Below are positions 14,530 through 19,997 of a stretch of DNA of 19,997 nt, piece after piece (the first letter of the stretch is position 1; the number at the start of each line of letters is the position of its first letter). Origin of the DNA: Lachnospiraceae bacterium UBA7054 (GTDB lineage: Bacteria; Bacillota; Clostridia; Lachnospirales; Lachnospiraceae); assembly GCA_002492725.1 (NCBI GenBank), contig DLAF01000060.1, positions 1 through 19,997 on the forward strand, given 5' to 3'. Both the position numbers and the translations under genes were made by a program. The notes beneath the pieces are model-generated. The model worked only from the letters and a program-made list of their open reading frames with translations, was not told where the DNA came from and did no database searches.

Positions 14530-15235
14530 CGTTACGATCCTGCTCCTTTCCCAGCTGCGGAATGATGTCAAGGCTTTCCCCAAATGCAACGAGAGAACCG
14601 TTCTTCATTACACCCACAAAATCCGTCTTTCTCTCTATCTCCGAAGGAATATGGCTTGTTATGAGCACGGCGGCGCGCTCATCCAAAATAAGCTGCTGTA
14701 ACAGATGGAAAAAGTCAACCCGGAATACCGGATCCATTCCTGCCGTGGCCTCATCCAGCAGATATAGACTCGGATTGTGTGCCATGGCGAATGCAAGCTG
14801 AAATTTTAACCGTTCCCCTCTCGACATATTTTTATAAATTTTTCCGCCGGACAGCTTCATGGAATCCATTGTTTCCAAGAATTTTTCCCGATTAAACGAA
14901 TCATAGAACATACCGAGAAAATCCGCGTTTTGTCGACAGGTACATTCCTCAAAGAACCGGTTGTCCTCAGATACAAATCCTATCTTATTTAGTATCTTAG
15001 TGTGTTCTTTACGGATATCCGTGCCCTCAATACAAATTTGCCCTTTGTATTTGATATTTTCCCGCAAGATATAATTCATAAGCGTTGTTTTACCGGCGCC
15101 GTTTTCTCCCACAAGTCCATATAAATATCCGGCTTCCATTGTGAAGCTGATATTTTTTAAAGTAAAATTTTGCAGGGGGAATTTTCGGCTGATTCCGGTA
15201 ACATGTTCAAACGATAAAATAGTCTTTTTTTTCAT
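14522..15235 (-). CDS. ABC transporter ATP-binding protein (second of the GntR operon)
   Basis: A 237-residue ABC ATPase. It has Walker A GENGAGKTT, an altered signature MSRGE, Walker B 'LYLLDE' with 'AGMDP', and an H-loop 'ITSHIPSEIE'. The degenerate signature matches the YtrB/BcrA-like exporter group. The start is taken at 15235 because AGGGAG lies about 9 bases upstream. The in-frame ATG at 15244 directly abuts that ribosome site, and longer starts run into the GntR gene. It lies directly after the regulator gene and overlaps the small permease gene. Confidence 0.9.
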   Translation of the reverse strand: MKKKTILSFEHVTGISRKFPLQNFTLKNISFTMEAGYLYGLVGENGAGKTTLMNYILRENIKYKGQICIEGTDIRKEHTKILNKIGFVSEDNRFFEECTCRQNADFLGMFYDSFNREKFLETMDSMKLSGGKIYKNMSRGERLKFQLAFAMAHNPSLYLLDEATAGMDPVFRVDFFHLLQQLILDERAAVLITSHIPSEIERKTDFVGVMKNGSLVAFGESLDIIPQLGKEQDRNDE

Positions 15236-15257
15236 AATTTCCATCTCCCTTGGTATC

Positions 15258-15638
15258 TCAGTCTGCTTTGTACAAAGTTTCCGCCATCTCGATAAACTCG
15301 TCGCAGCCAAGCCCTGCCTGTTTCGCTTCATAGATGACTTCGCCAAGGCGCTTTTCCAGCATCATCAACTGTTTCTCTTTCAGATAATCCGTATTATATT
15401 CGCAGATATAAAACCCTTTTCCGGCGACGGAGCGGATCAATCCTTCTTTTTCCAGTTCTTCATACGCCCGTTTTGTTGTGATTACGCTGACGCCAAGATC
15501 TGCCGCCAACGAGCGGATGGATGGCAACGCTTCCCCCGCCTTAAGTTCCTCTGTTACAATCGCGTTTTTTAACTGGTTGATAATCTGCTCATAAATTGCC
15601 AGCGTTCCCTGTGGAAGTATCGTTATCTTCATTTTCAT
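15258..15638 (-). CDS. GntR family transcriptional regulator, YtrA type (central gene of the operon)
   Basis: A 126-residue regulator with an N-terminal winged helix-turn-helix (about 12-80; 'LAADLGVSVITTKRAYEELEKEGLI', wing 'AGKGFYI'). A short helical tail follows with no effector domain. It is related to the GntR encoded at 49-408. It sits in the middle of the operon, 12 bases after the first permease stop and 22 bases before the second ATPase start. A perfect 20-bp palindrome over the operon's promoter is its probable operator (inference). AGAAAGGG lies 6 bases before the ATG; an in-frame ATG two codons in is also possible. The signal is unknown; YtrA-type repressors commonly control transporters tied to envelope stress. 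Confidence 0.92.
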   Translation of the reverse strand: MKMKITILPQGTLAIYEQIINQLKNAIVTEELKAGEALPSIRSLAADLGVSVITTKRAYEELEKEGLIRSVAGKGFYICEYNTDYLKEKQLMMLEKRLGEVIYEAKQAGLGCDEFIEMAETLYKAD

Positions 15639-15650
15639 CCCATGCCCTTT

Positions 15651-16325
15651 CTAATGGATGACATTTTCAAAAGAAACCGCCGCCTGTAATTGTTTCTCGG
15701 CGGATTTTAGGTGCTTGATTTCGAGCGGCAGCTGAACAAAATAGAAGACGGCAAACAAAACGGCCTTTATTCCCATGTCCGGTTCGGCATCCGCTATGAT
15801 GCCAACCTGTATCACGCTGGACAATATGGCAATGACAAAGATAATTTCACCGATGACCATGCCGCTTACCTCTCCTTTCGCGTTTTGTTCCCGGCTGATT
15901 AGAAGCGCAACCATTAAATAATTAAGCAGTATCTCTATCACGGAAAAAATATCACAGTAGGAATAAACAACTGCGATACAGACTCCCAAAACACCCGGAA
16001 GCATATGCACTCCGACTCGGAAATAATACGAGTTATAAATATATTTCCTGCGTTCTTTCGGCTGCATCGGACACAAATACATCATTTTAGGAAGACGAAC
16101 CGGATGCGCCAGTACGGAAAAATAGGCGAGAGCTATCGGCATAAATACGGCAAACTGTACTGTTACAACACGCCAGGAAAATTTGGTATGTAACAGAAAA
16201 GGTCCACAAAGTGTCATACCAATAAAATAAAAAGGGAAAAAAGAAAGCTTGTTTGCCAGATTGTTTTTCCTTAAATTTCCTATCCGAAACATTGCAAAAT
16301 AATCCCGAATCATGTAGGTTATCAT
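15651..16325 (-). CDS. ABC-2-like permease
   Basis: A 224-residue integral membrane protein with about six hydrophobic helices. The loop motif 'YLCPMQPKERRKYIYNSYYF' is the ABC-2 cytoplasmic element next to the ATPase interface. Its start codon overlaps the upstream ATPase stop as ATGA, so the two are translationally coupled and probably form a heteromeric transporter. No substrate clue is visible. Base composition here is lower in G+C than in the plus-strand genes before 14010. Confidence 0.84.
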   Translation of the reverse strand: MITYMIRDYFAMFRIGNLRKNNLANKLSFFPFYFIGMTLCGPFLLHTKFSWRVVTVQFAVFMPIALAYFSVLAHPVRLPKMMYLCPMQPKERRKYIYNSYYFRVGVHMLPGVLGVCIAVVYSYCDIFSVIEILLNYLMVALLISREQNAKGEVSGMVIGEIIFVIAILSSVIQVGIIADAEPDMGIKAVLFAVFYFVQLPLEIKHLKSAEKQLQAAVSFENVIH

Positions 16326-17179
16326 GCTTCCTCCCTCCTCTTGGTATAAAAGTACATCAACTCCTCAATTGTCGGATTCCAGACGGTAAGGCTTTTATCA
16401 TAACGGTTCAGCCTGCTGTGAGCGATGAGCGCCCTTGTCCCGTATGCTCCATCTTCCAGATGAATGATTCTCTCCGGGGGAAGCAGATTAATCTTATACT
16501 TTTCTCCGGATACCATGCGGTAACACTGATGCAACTGTTCAATATCCCCCGTAAAAATTTGATTCCCCTCCTCCAAATAAATAATGTAATCCGCCAGGCG
16601 GTCAAGATCCTCCGTGATATGTGATGCCAAAATCACACTCCTTGTTCCGTCCGCAATAAACTCTTTGATGATCTGAAAAAACTGCTTTCGGAAATCGGGA
16701 TCAAAATTCCCGGTCGGCTCATCGAGTATCAATAATCTTGCGTCGTGCGACAGGGCAAAGGCAAACTGGCATTTTAGTTTTTCTCCTTTTGACAGGCGCC
16801 CGAATTTTCTTTCTTTTTCGAGATGAAACAGGGACAGATATTTTTCCAAACATTCACGACGGTAGCCGGAATAATATTTCCCGTATGAGTCGGCATTTTC
16901 CATAAGCGTCAAAGAAGGATTCATTAAATCTTCCACGAGCACCGTTCCGATCAAATCATGAATCGGTTTTTCTTTGTCCGCATAATCCATGCCGTCTATC
17001 AGAAGACTTCCCCCGTCCGCATGGTACAGACCGAGTATCAGATGAAGAAGCGTCGTTTTCCCCGCACCATTTTCCCCAATCAGACCACATAGGTATCCTG
17101 CCGGAATCTCAAAAGAAATATTGCTTAACCGGAAGCTCCCTATTTTCTTGAAAAGATTTTCCGCCTGCAATAAATTCAT
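16322..17179 (-). CDS. ABC transporter ATP-binding protein (first gene of the GntR operon)
   Basis: A 285-residue ABC ATPase with Walker A GENGAGKTT, signature LSKGE, Walker B 'LLILDEPTGNFDP' and H-loop 'ASHITEDLD'. A ~75-residue C-terminal extension is typical of drug/peptide exporter ATPases. AGAAAGGAG lies just upstream of the ATG. It is the promoter-proximal gene and overlaps the next permease gene by four bases. Two ATPases and two permeases around one GntR suggest either one hetero-oligomeric exporter or two co-regulated ones. Confidence 0.93.
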   Translation of the reverse strand: MNLLQAENLFKKIGSFRLSNISFEIPAGYLCGLIGENGAGKTTLLHLILGLYHADGGSLLIDGMDYADKEKPIHDLIGTVLVEDLMNPSLTLMENADSYGKYYSGYRRECLEKYLSLFHLEKERKFGRLSKGEKLKCQFAFALSHDARLLILDEPTGNFDPDFRKQFFQIIKEFIADGTRSVILASHITEDLDRLADYIIYLEEGNQIFTGDIEQLHQCYRMVSGEKYKINLLPPERIIHLEDGAYGTRALIAHSRLNRYDKSLTVWNPTIEELMYFYTKRREEA

Positions 17180-17226
17180 TTTTCCGCGCTCCTTTCTGGT
17201 TCATGGTATTTCAGCTGTGTATTTTC

Positions 17227-17246
17227 TGTATATATTAATATATACA
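17227..17246. promoter_or_regulatory. Perfect 20-bp palindrome, likely GntR operator
   Basis: TGTATATATTAATATATACA is identical to its reverse complement. It covers the -10 box of the minus-strand promoter and the likely start of transcription. The operon encodes a short YtrA-type GntR, so autorepression by blocking RNA polymerase is the simplest reading. Its AT-only core means simple DNA melting at the promoter contributes too. Confidence 0.7.
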
Positions 17247-17267
17247 CTGTATGCACGGGACTGTCAA
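17239..17267 (-). promoter_or_regulatory. Sigma-A promoter of the minus-strand ABC operon
   Basis: Read on the minus strand, consensus TTGACA (17267-17262) is followed after exactly 17 bases by TATATA (17244-17239). The transcript would start near 17232, about 50 bases before the first ATG at 17179. The match is strong, so expression should be high unless repressed. Confidence 0.82.
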
Positions 17268-17327
17268 TATGTTTCTGCGGTTTTGTTTTCTGTGATGGTT
17301 TGGAATCATAATGAAATAAAGTTTTAC

Positions 17328-17375
17328 AAAGAAAACTACTTTAGAGTATACTACTTATAAGTAGTTTTCTTTTTT
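17328..17375 (+). terminator. Orphan intrinsic-terminator-like hairpin
   Basis: AAAGAAAACTACTT (17328-17341) is the exact reverse complement of 17359-17372. Plus-strand T's run from 17370 to 17375. The loop contains the 8-bp palindrome AGTATACT. No plus-strand gene precedes it within 3.3 kb, so it ends no visible gene. It may terminate a small RNA, or block plus-strand transcripts that run antisense to the ABC operon. Confidence 0.55.
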
Positions 17376-17454
17376 ACGGATTGATATGTGCGGAATGGTT
17401 TCTTTGAGACATGATCGTGGTTAAAAGATAAGGAGTCAGACTGTCATCCACAGC

Positions 17455-17483
17455 TTGTATTTATACAAGATATAGTTTATAAT
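17455..17483 (+). promoter_or_regulatory. Promoter of the MNT/HEPN pair with overlapping inverted repeat
   Basis: TTGTAT (17455-17460) is followed after 17 bases by a perfect TATAAT (17478-17483). The -35 box is one arm of the inverted repeat TTGTAT-TT-ATACAA (17455-17468), a possible operator for autoregulation, which is common for toxin-antitoxin pairs. The leader to the ATG at 17544 is about 55 bases. Confidence 0.65.
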
Positions 17484-17543
17484 ATACGAATACTGACAAT
17501 ATGTGCTAAATATTAATTTGGCAGAGCGAAAGGGCAGGATTTT

Positions 17544-17879
17544 ATGTGCGAGGAAAAAATAAAATCAGTTGTAACGCAATTTGCAAAGGAAGCAAAGAAA
17601 ATATATGGGACAGTCTTGCGAGATGTGATTTTATATGGTTCCTGTGCGCGGGGCGATTTTGCAAATGATAGCGATATTGACATAATGGTCTTACTGGATG
17701 TTGGACAAGAAGAAATAGGAGAAGCGAGAAAAAAGATTTTAGATGTATCAGATCAGATTGATTTGGAGTACGATGTGGTTTTGGCGCCTGTGATTCAGAG
17801 TTGGAGGCAGTATAATCAGTATATGACTGTTTCGCGGTTTTATCAGAATATTAAGAAAGAAGGTATTAAATTTGCCTGA
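17544..17879 (+). CDS. Minimal nucleotidyltransferase (MNT) domain protein, antitoxin-like
   Basis: A 111-residue single-domain nucleotidyltransferase. It has the defining GS-x10-DxD motif (Gly32-Ser33 to Asp44/Asp46) and a probable third carboxylate at Asp77 ('EYDVVL'). In studied HEPN-MNT pairs such proteins transfer AMP onto the HEPN toxin and neutralise it. Here the motif is complete, so activity is plausible. The ATG follows 'AGGGCAGGA'. The gene overlaps the HEPN gene by 8 bases, which ensures coupled synthesis. It is clearly AT-richer than the genes before 14010, with many AGA and ATA codons, suggesting acquisition by transfer. Confidence 0.92.
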   Translation: MCEEKIKSVVTQFAKEAKKIYGTVLRDVILYGSCARGDFANDSDIDIMVLLDVGQEEIGEARKKILDVSDQIDLEYDVVLAPVIQSWRQYNQYMTVSRFYQNIKKEGIKFA

Positions 17880-18270
17880 AAATACAGTATTACAAAGAGA
17901 TTATGCAAAATATAGGCTTGATAAATCAAAAGAAGATTTGGAAGCGGCGCATTTACTGTTTTCTCAAGGCAGTTATAGGATTGCTAATAATAGAGCGTAT
18001 TACTCAATATTTCATGCTTTGAGAGCGGTATTGCTTCTCGATAACTTTGATTCAAGCAAGCATAGCGGTGTGATTGCTGAGTTTCGCCGTAGATATATAA
18101 AGGAAGGCGTTTTTCCTATAGAAATGTCAAAAATGATTGGCTCAGCTTTTACAATTAGAAATGCGTCTGATTATGATGATATGTTTATAGCGAGTAAAGA
18201 GGAGACAGCGGAGCAGATTTCGAATGCGGAGTGGGTATATAGGATAGTTAGTGAGTATATTAAGATTTGA
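17872..18270 (+). CDS. HEPN domain protein, toxin-like partner of the MNT protein
   Basis: A 132-residue all-helical HEPN domain. Residues 10-55 match the classic form 'YAKYRLDKSKEDLEAAHLLF' followed by 'YRIANNRAYYSIFHALRAVL'. Arg41 and His48 could form the R-x4-6-H ribonuclease motif. The residue after Arg is Ala rather than the usual polar one, and the Rx4HxY form of HepT is absent, so nuclease activity is uncertain. It starts with TTG at 17872 behind AGAAGG; no in-frame ATG precedes the conserved region. Together with the preceding gene it forms a HEPN/MNT two-gene module, probably a toxin-antitoxin or stress/defence unit. Confidence 0.88.
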   Translation: MPENTVLQRDYAKYRLDKSKEDLEAAHLLFSQGSYRIANNRAYYSIFHALRAVLLLDNFDSSKHSGVIAEFRRRYIKEGVFPIEMSKMIGSAFTIRNASDYDDMFIASKEETAEQISNAEWVYRIVSEYIKI

Positions 18271-18273
18271 ATG

Positions 18274-18289
18274 ACATATTCAGATATGT
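18274..18289. promoter_or_regulatory. Inverted repeat between the HEPN and PAPS-reductase-like genes
   Basis: ACATAT-TCAG-ATATGT lies 3 bases after the HEPN stop. A TATAAT follows at 18307-18312, but no good -35 box is placed before it. It could be an operator or weak transcript end. The evidence is thin. Confidence 0.25.
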
Positions 18290-18348
18290 GATTGCTTTAT
18301 TGGATGTATAATATTGGGCTATAGGATAGTTTGGAGGCGGACAACGGA

Positions 18349-19997
18349 GTGTGGTGTTGCAACTGCAATATAGAAACAAATGAGAATGTGTGCCCAATTT
18401 GTGGCAAAGAAACAGTAGCAGATATTCCTGTTGGAATATATTGGTGTAAACATTGTAAGATACCTATTATTCAGTTAATCAATCAGGCGGATAAAGGTAT
18501 ATGCTCAATCTGCGGTGGAAAGACAAAGTATTTAACAACGGATTTAAGGCCAGTATTTCCGGAAGAACGTTTATTACTGGAAATATTATTAGACAAAAAG
18601 CCACATGAATTTGTAAAGAGCTCAGTTTGGGCTGTTAATAGCAGATATTACATAGATGGTAAAAGCATTTCTATTCCAAGCAGTTTATTTCAGATTGCTG
18701 ATACGGATACGATTGCTAAAAAATTAAAAGAATACGATTCTACAAATACATATGAGTACTTTAATGAGCATATAAAAACTTTTGCCAAAGCAAATCGTAA
18801 TAGATTAAATTATTTGAAGGATGAGTCTTTTGACTTTGTGAGAAACACTGCATCAAGGTTTGATGAAGAGAGTTTGGTAATATCATTTTCTGGAGGTAAA
18901 GATTCTACGGTTACTGCTGATGTAGTTACAAAGGCATTGGGTAATCCAAGCCTTGTTCATATCTTTGGAAACACTACGTTGGAGTTCCCGTCTACTGTAG
19001 CATATGCTGAGAGATATAGAGAGAACCATCCGCAAGCTATTTTCTTGTTTGCAAAGAATGAAGAGCAGGTGTTCATGGATGTTTGTGAAGATATTGGACC
19101 ACCAGCACGTATGATGCGTTGGTGTTGCTCGATGTTTAAGACAGGCCCAATTACGCGTGTTCTCAACAGTTTATATAGGAATCAGCAGATATTAACTTTT
19201 TATGGAATTAGAAAGTTTGAATCTGTTAGCAGAAGCAAATATAACAGAGTTGAAGATGATGCTGAATCAGTAAAAATACAGCAGCAGACAGTGGCATCTC
19301 CGATTTTCTTTTGGAAAGACATAGATATTTGGCTTTATATATTGGCGGAGGATGTTGATTTTAATGAGGCTTATAGATTGGGATATGACAGAGTGGGTTG
19401 TTGGTGCTGTCCAAACAACAATCAGAGAGCGCAATTTTTATCCAGAATTTATATGCCTTTTCAGTCTAAAAAGTGGAGAGATTTTCTTATAAGTTTTGCA
19501 AAAAAAATTGGCAAAGAGGATGCGGAGGTATATGTAGATACTGGCAAGTGGAAAGCACGTCAAGGGGGAAATGGTCTTACAGCTGCTGGCGATGTAAAAA
19601 TCAAATTCACAAACTGTACAACGGAAGATCATGCGAAGATATATCGTTTGGTTCGCCCGTTCGATGATGAATTGCTAGGCATGTTTACACCTTTTGGTAG
19701 GGTAGCGCCGGAACTCGGCAAGAAATTATTGCATGAGGTACTTGTGCTCGATGCCAGAACCAATGTACCCATTTTATCAATTCAGCCTTTTAGTCAGGAT
19801 GGATATGAATATGCTGTCAAAGTTAGAACTATGAATGTGCAGGACGATGATGACTTGCAGAGAATGGTTGGTTATCAGATTCGTAAATTTAATGCATGTA
19901 GAAAGTGTTTGAAATGTGAATCGGTTTGTCGAGCAGGAGCAATTTCAATTTCAAGTGATAGTTATTACATAGATCTAAACTATACCCTTTGTCAAGG
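18349..19997 (+). CDS. PAPS-reductase-like sulfur-transfer protein with two zinc ribbons and ferredoxin-type cluster (partial, 3' end outside window)
   Basis: An open frame of 549 codons running off the window. The N-terminus has two zinc ribbons (Cys3/6/15/18 and Cys33/36/52/55). The PP-loop ATP-pyrophosphatase motif SGGKDST is at 181-187. Cys259-Cys260 and Cys351/353/354 resemble the 'CC...CxxC' iron-sulfur ligands of APS reductases. C517-x2-C520-x2-C523-x3-C527, with Cys548 at the edge, looks like a ferredoxin domain. Related PP-loop enzymes reduce (P)APS or insert sulfur into tRNA or DNA (DndC). The substrate here is unknown, and no complete sulfate pathway is visible. The start is GTG 18349 with GGAGG at 18333-18337; TTG 18331 is an alternative. 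It is low in G+C and follows the HEPN gene by 78 bases on the same strand. Confidence 0.87.
   Translation, partial: MWCCNCNIETNENVCPICGKETVADIPVGIYWCKHCKIPIIQLINQADKGICSICGGKTKYLTTDLRPVFPEERLLLEILLDKKPHEFVKSSVWAVNSRYYIDGKSISIPSSLFQIADTDTIAKKLKEYDSTNTYEYFNEHIKTFAKANRNRLNYLKDESFDFVRNTASRFDEESLVISFSGGKDSTVTADVVTKALGNPSLVHIFGNTTLEFPSTVAYAERYRENHPQAIFLFAKNEEQVFMDVCEDIGPPARMMRWCCSMFKTGPITRVLNSLYRNQQILTFYGIRKFESVSRSKYNRVEDDAESVKIQQQTVASPIFFWKDIDIWLYILAEDVDFNEAYRLGYDRVGCWCCPNNNQRAQFLSRIYMPFQSKKWRDFLISFAKKIGKEDAEVYVDTGKWKARQGGNGLTAAGDVKIKFTNCTTEDHAKIYRLVRPFDDELLGMFTPFGRVAPELGKKLLHEVLVLDARTNVPILSIQPFSQDGYEYAVKVRTMNVQDDDDLQRMVGYQIRKFNACRKCLKCESVCRAGAISISSDSYYIDLNYTLCQ

Larger units (their letters stand above)
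17180..17543. other. 364-base divergent intergenic region, no gene
   Basis: Separates the minus-strand ABC operon from the plus-strand MNT/HEPN genes. It holds the operon's promoter and palindromic operator (17227-17267), a terminator-like hairpin with a T tract (17328-17375), and a plus-strand promoter (17455-17483). Between 17376 and 17454 I see nothing recognisable. It is AT-rich, and no tRNA, attachment site or insertion-sequence end was found. Confidence 0.6.

Noticed and set aside
17261..17505. Near-direct repeat CTGTCAATATGT (17261) and CTGACAATATGT (17493)
   Set aside because: Twelve bases with one mismatch in AT-rich DNA. The first copy is explained by the TTGACA box on the other strand, and there is no mobile gene between.
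17180..17543. Attachment site or tRNA at the boundary of the low-GC block
   Set aside because: No tRNA-like cloverleaf, integrase gene or long direct repeat could be seen. The boundary is called only from composition and gene content.
1..19997. CRISPR array, rRNA or transposase gene
   Set aside because: No regularly spaced direct repeats, no rRNA-like sequence and no transposase motif were found on either strand.

Overview
The window looks like chromosomal DNA from an anaerobic, low-to-mid-GC Firmicute, most likely a Lachnospiraceae-type Clostridium relative. This rests on the HemZ-type coproporphyrinogen dehydrogenase, the enolase with a clostridial-style 'SIEDGLAEDDW' segment, strong GGAGG ribosome sites with occasional GTG/TTG starts, and two small YtrA-type GntR regulators paired with ABC transporters. 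No tRNA, rRNA, CRISPR array or recognisable transposase gene was found.

Layout. (1) 49-3473, plus strand: a GntR regulator, an ABC ATPase and a 712-aa permease with a large extracytoplasmic tail. (2) 3588-7609, plus strand: a MacB/LolD-like ATPase, a secreted membrane-anchored CARDB-type protein with a Met-rich juxtamembrane segment, and a MacB/FtsX-like permease, ending at a clear intrinsic terminator. (3) 7725-8846: a secreted protein built of four ~65-residue repeats, followed by enolase (8912-10309). Enolase's ribosome-binding site lies inside an 18-bp terminator-like hairpin. (4) 10625-14010, plus strand: a phosphodiesterase fused to a helix-turn-helix tail, HemZ, a flavin/PMP-oxidase-fold protein and an AIM24-family protein. 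(5) 14041-17179, minus strand: a five-gene operon (ATPase, permease, GntR, ATPase, permease). It is driven from a TTGACA-17-TATATA promoter whose -10 sits inside a perfect 20-bp palindrome, a likely operator for the operon's own GntR. (6) 17544-19997, plus strand, visibly AT-richer: an MNT nucleotidyltransferase/HEPN pair followed by a large PAPS-reductase-like protein with two zinc ribbons and a C-terminal ferredoxin-like cluster, cut by the window end. This last block looks like accessory, possibly defence-related, DNA.

Structures outside genes. A dispersed repeat with the fixed pattern CGAAACTCCT, 14 variable bases, ATTGTRYAAAYAGYATAA occurs three times. One copy is in a 78-bp element with perfect 13-bp terminal inverted repeats, just after the 712-aa permease gene. 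The other two form inverted arms of a ~196-bp MITE-like element just after eno. A second strongly palindromic leader follows it.

Functionally, the first half is envelope transport and regulation plus a core glycolytic gene, and the middle is housekeeping. The last 2.5 kb is the most promising place for an uncharacterised system, because a toxin-antitoxin-like pair sits directly against a sulfur-transfer-type enzyme in DNA of different composition.
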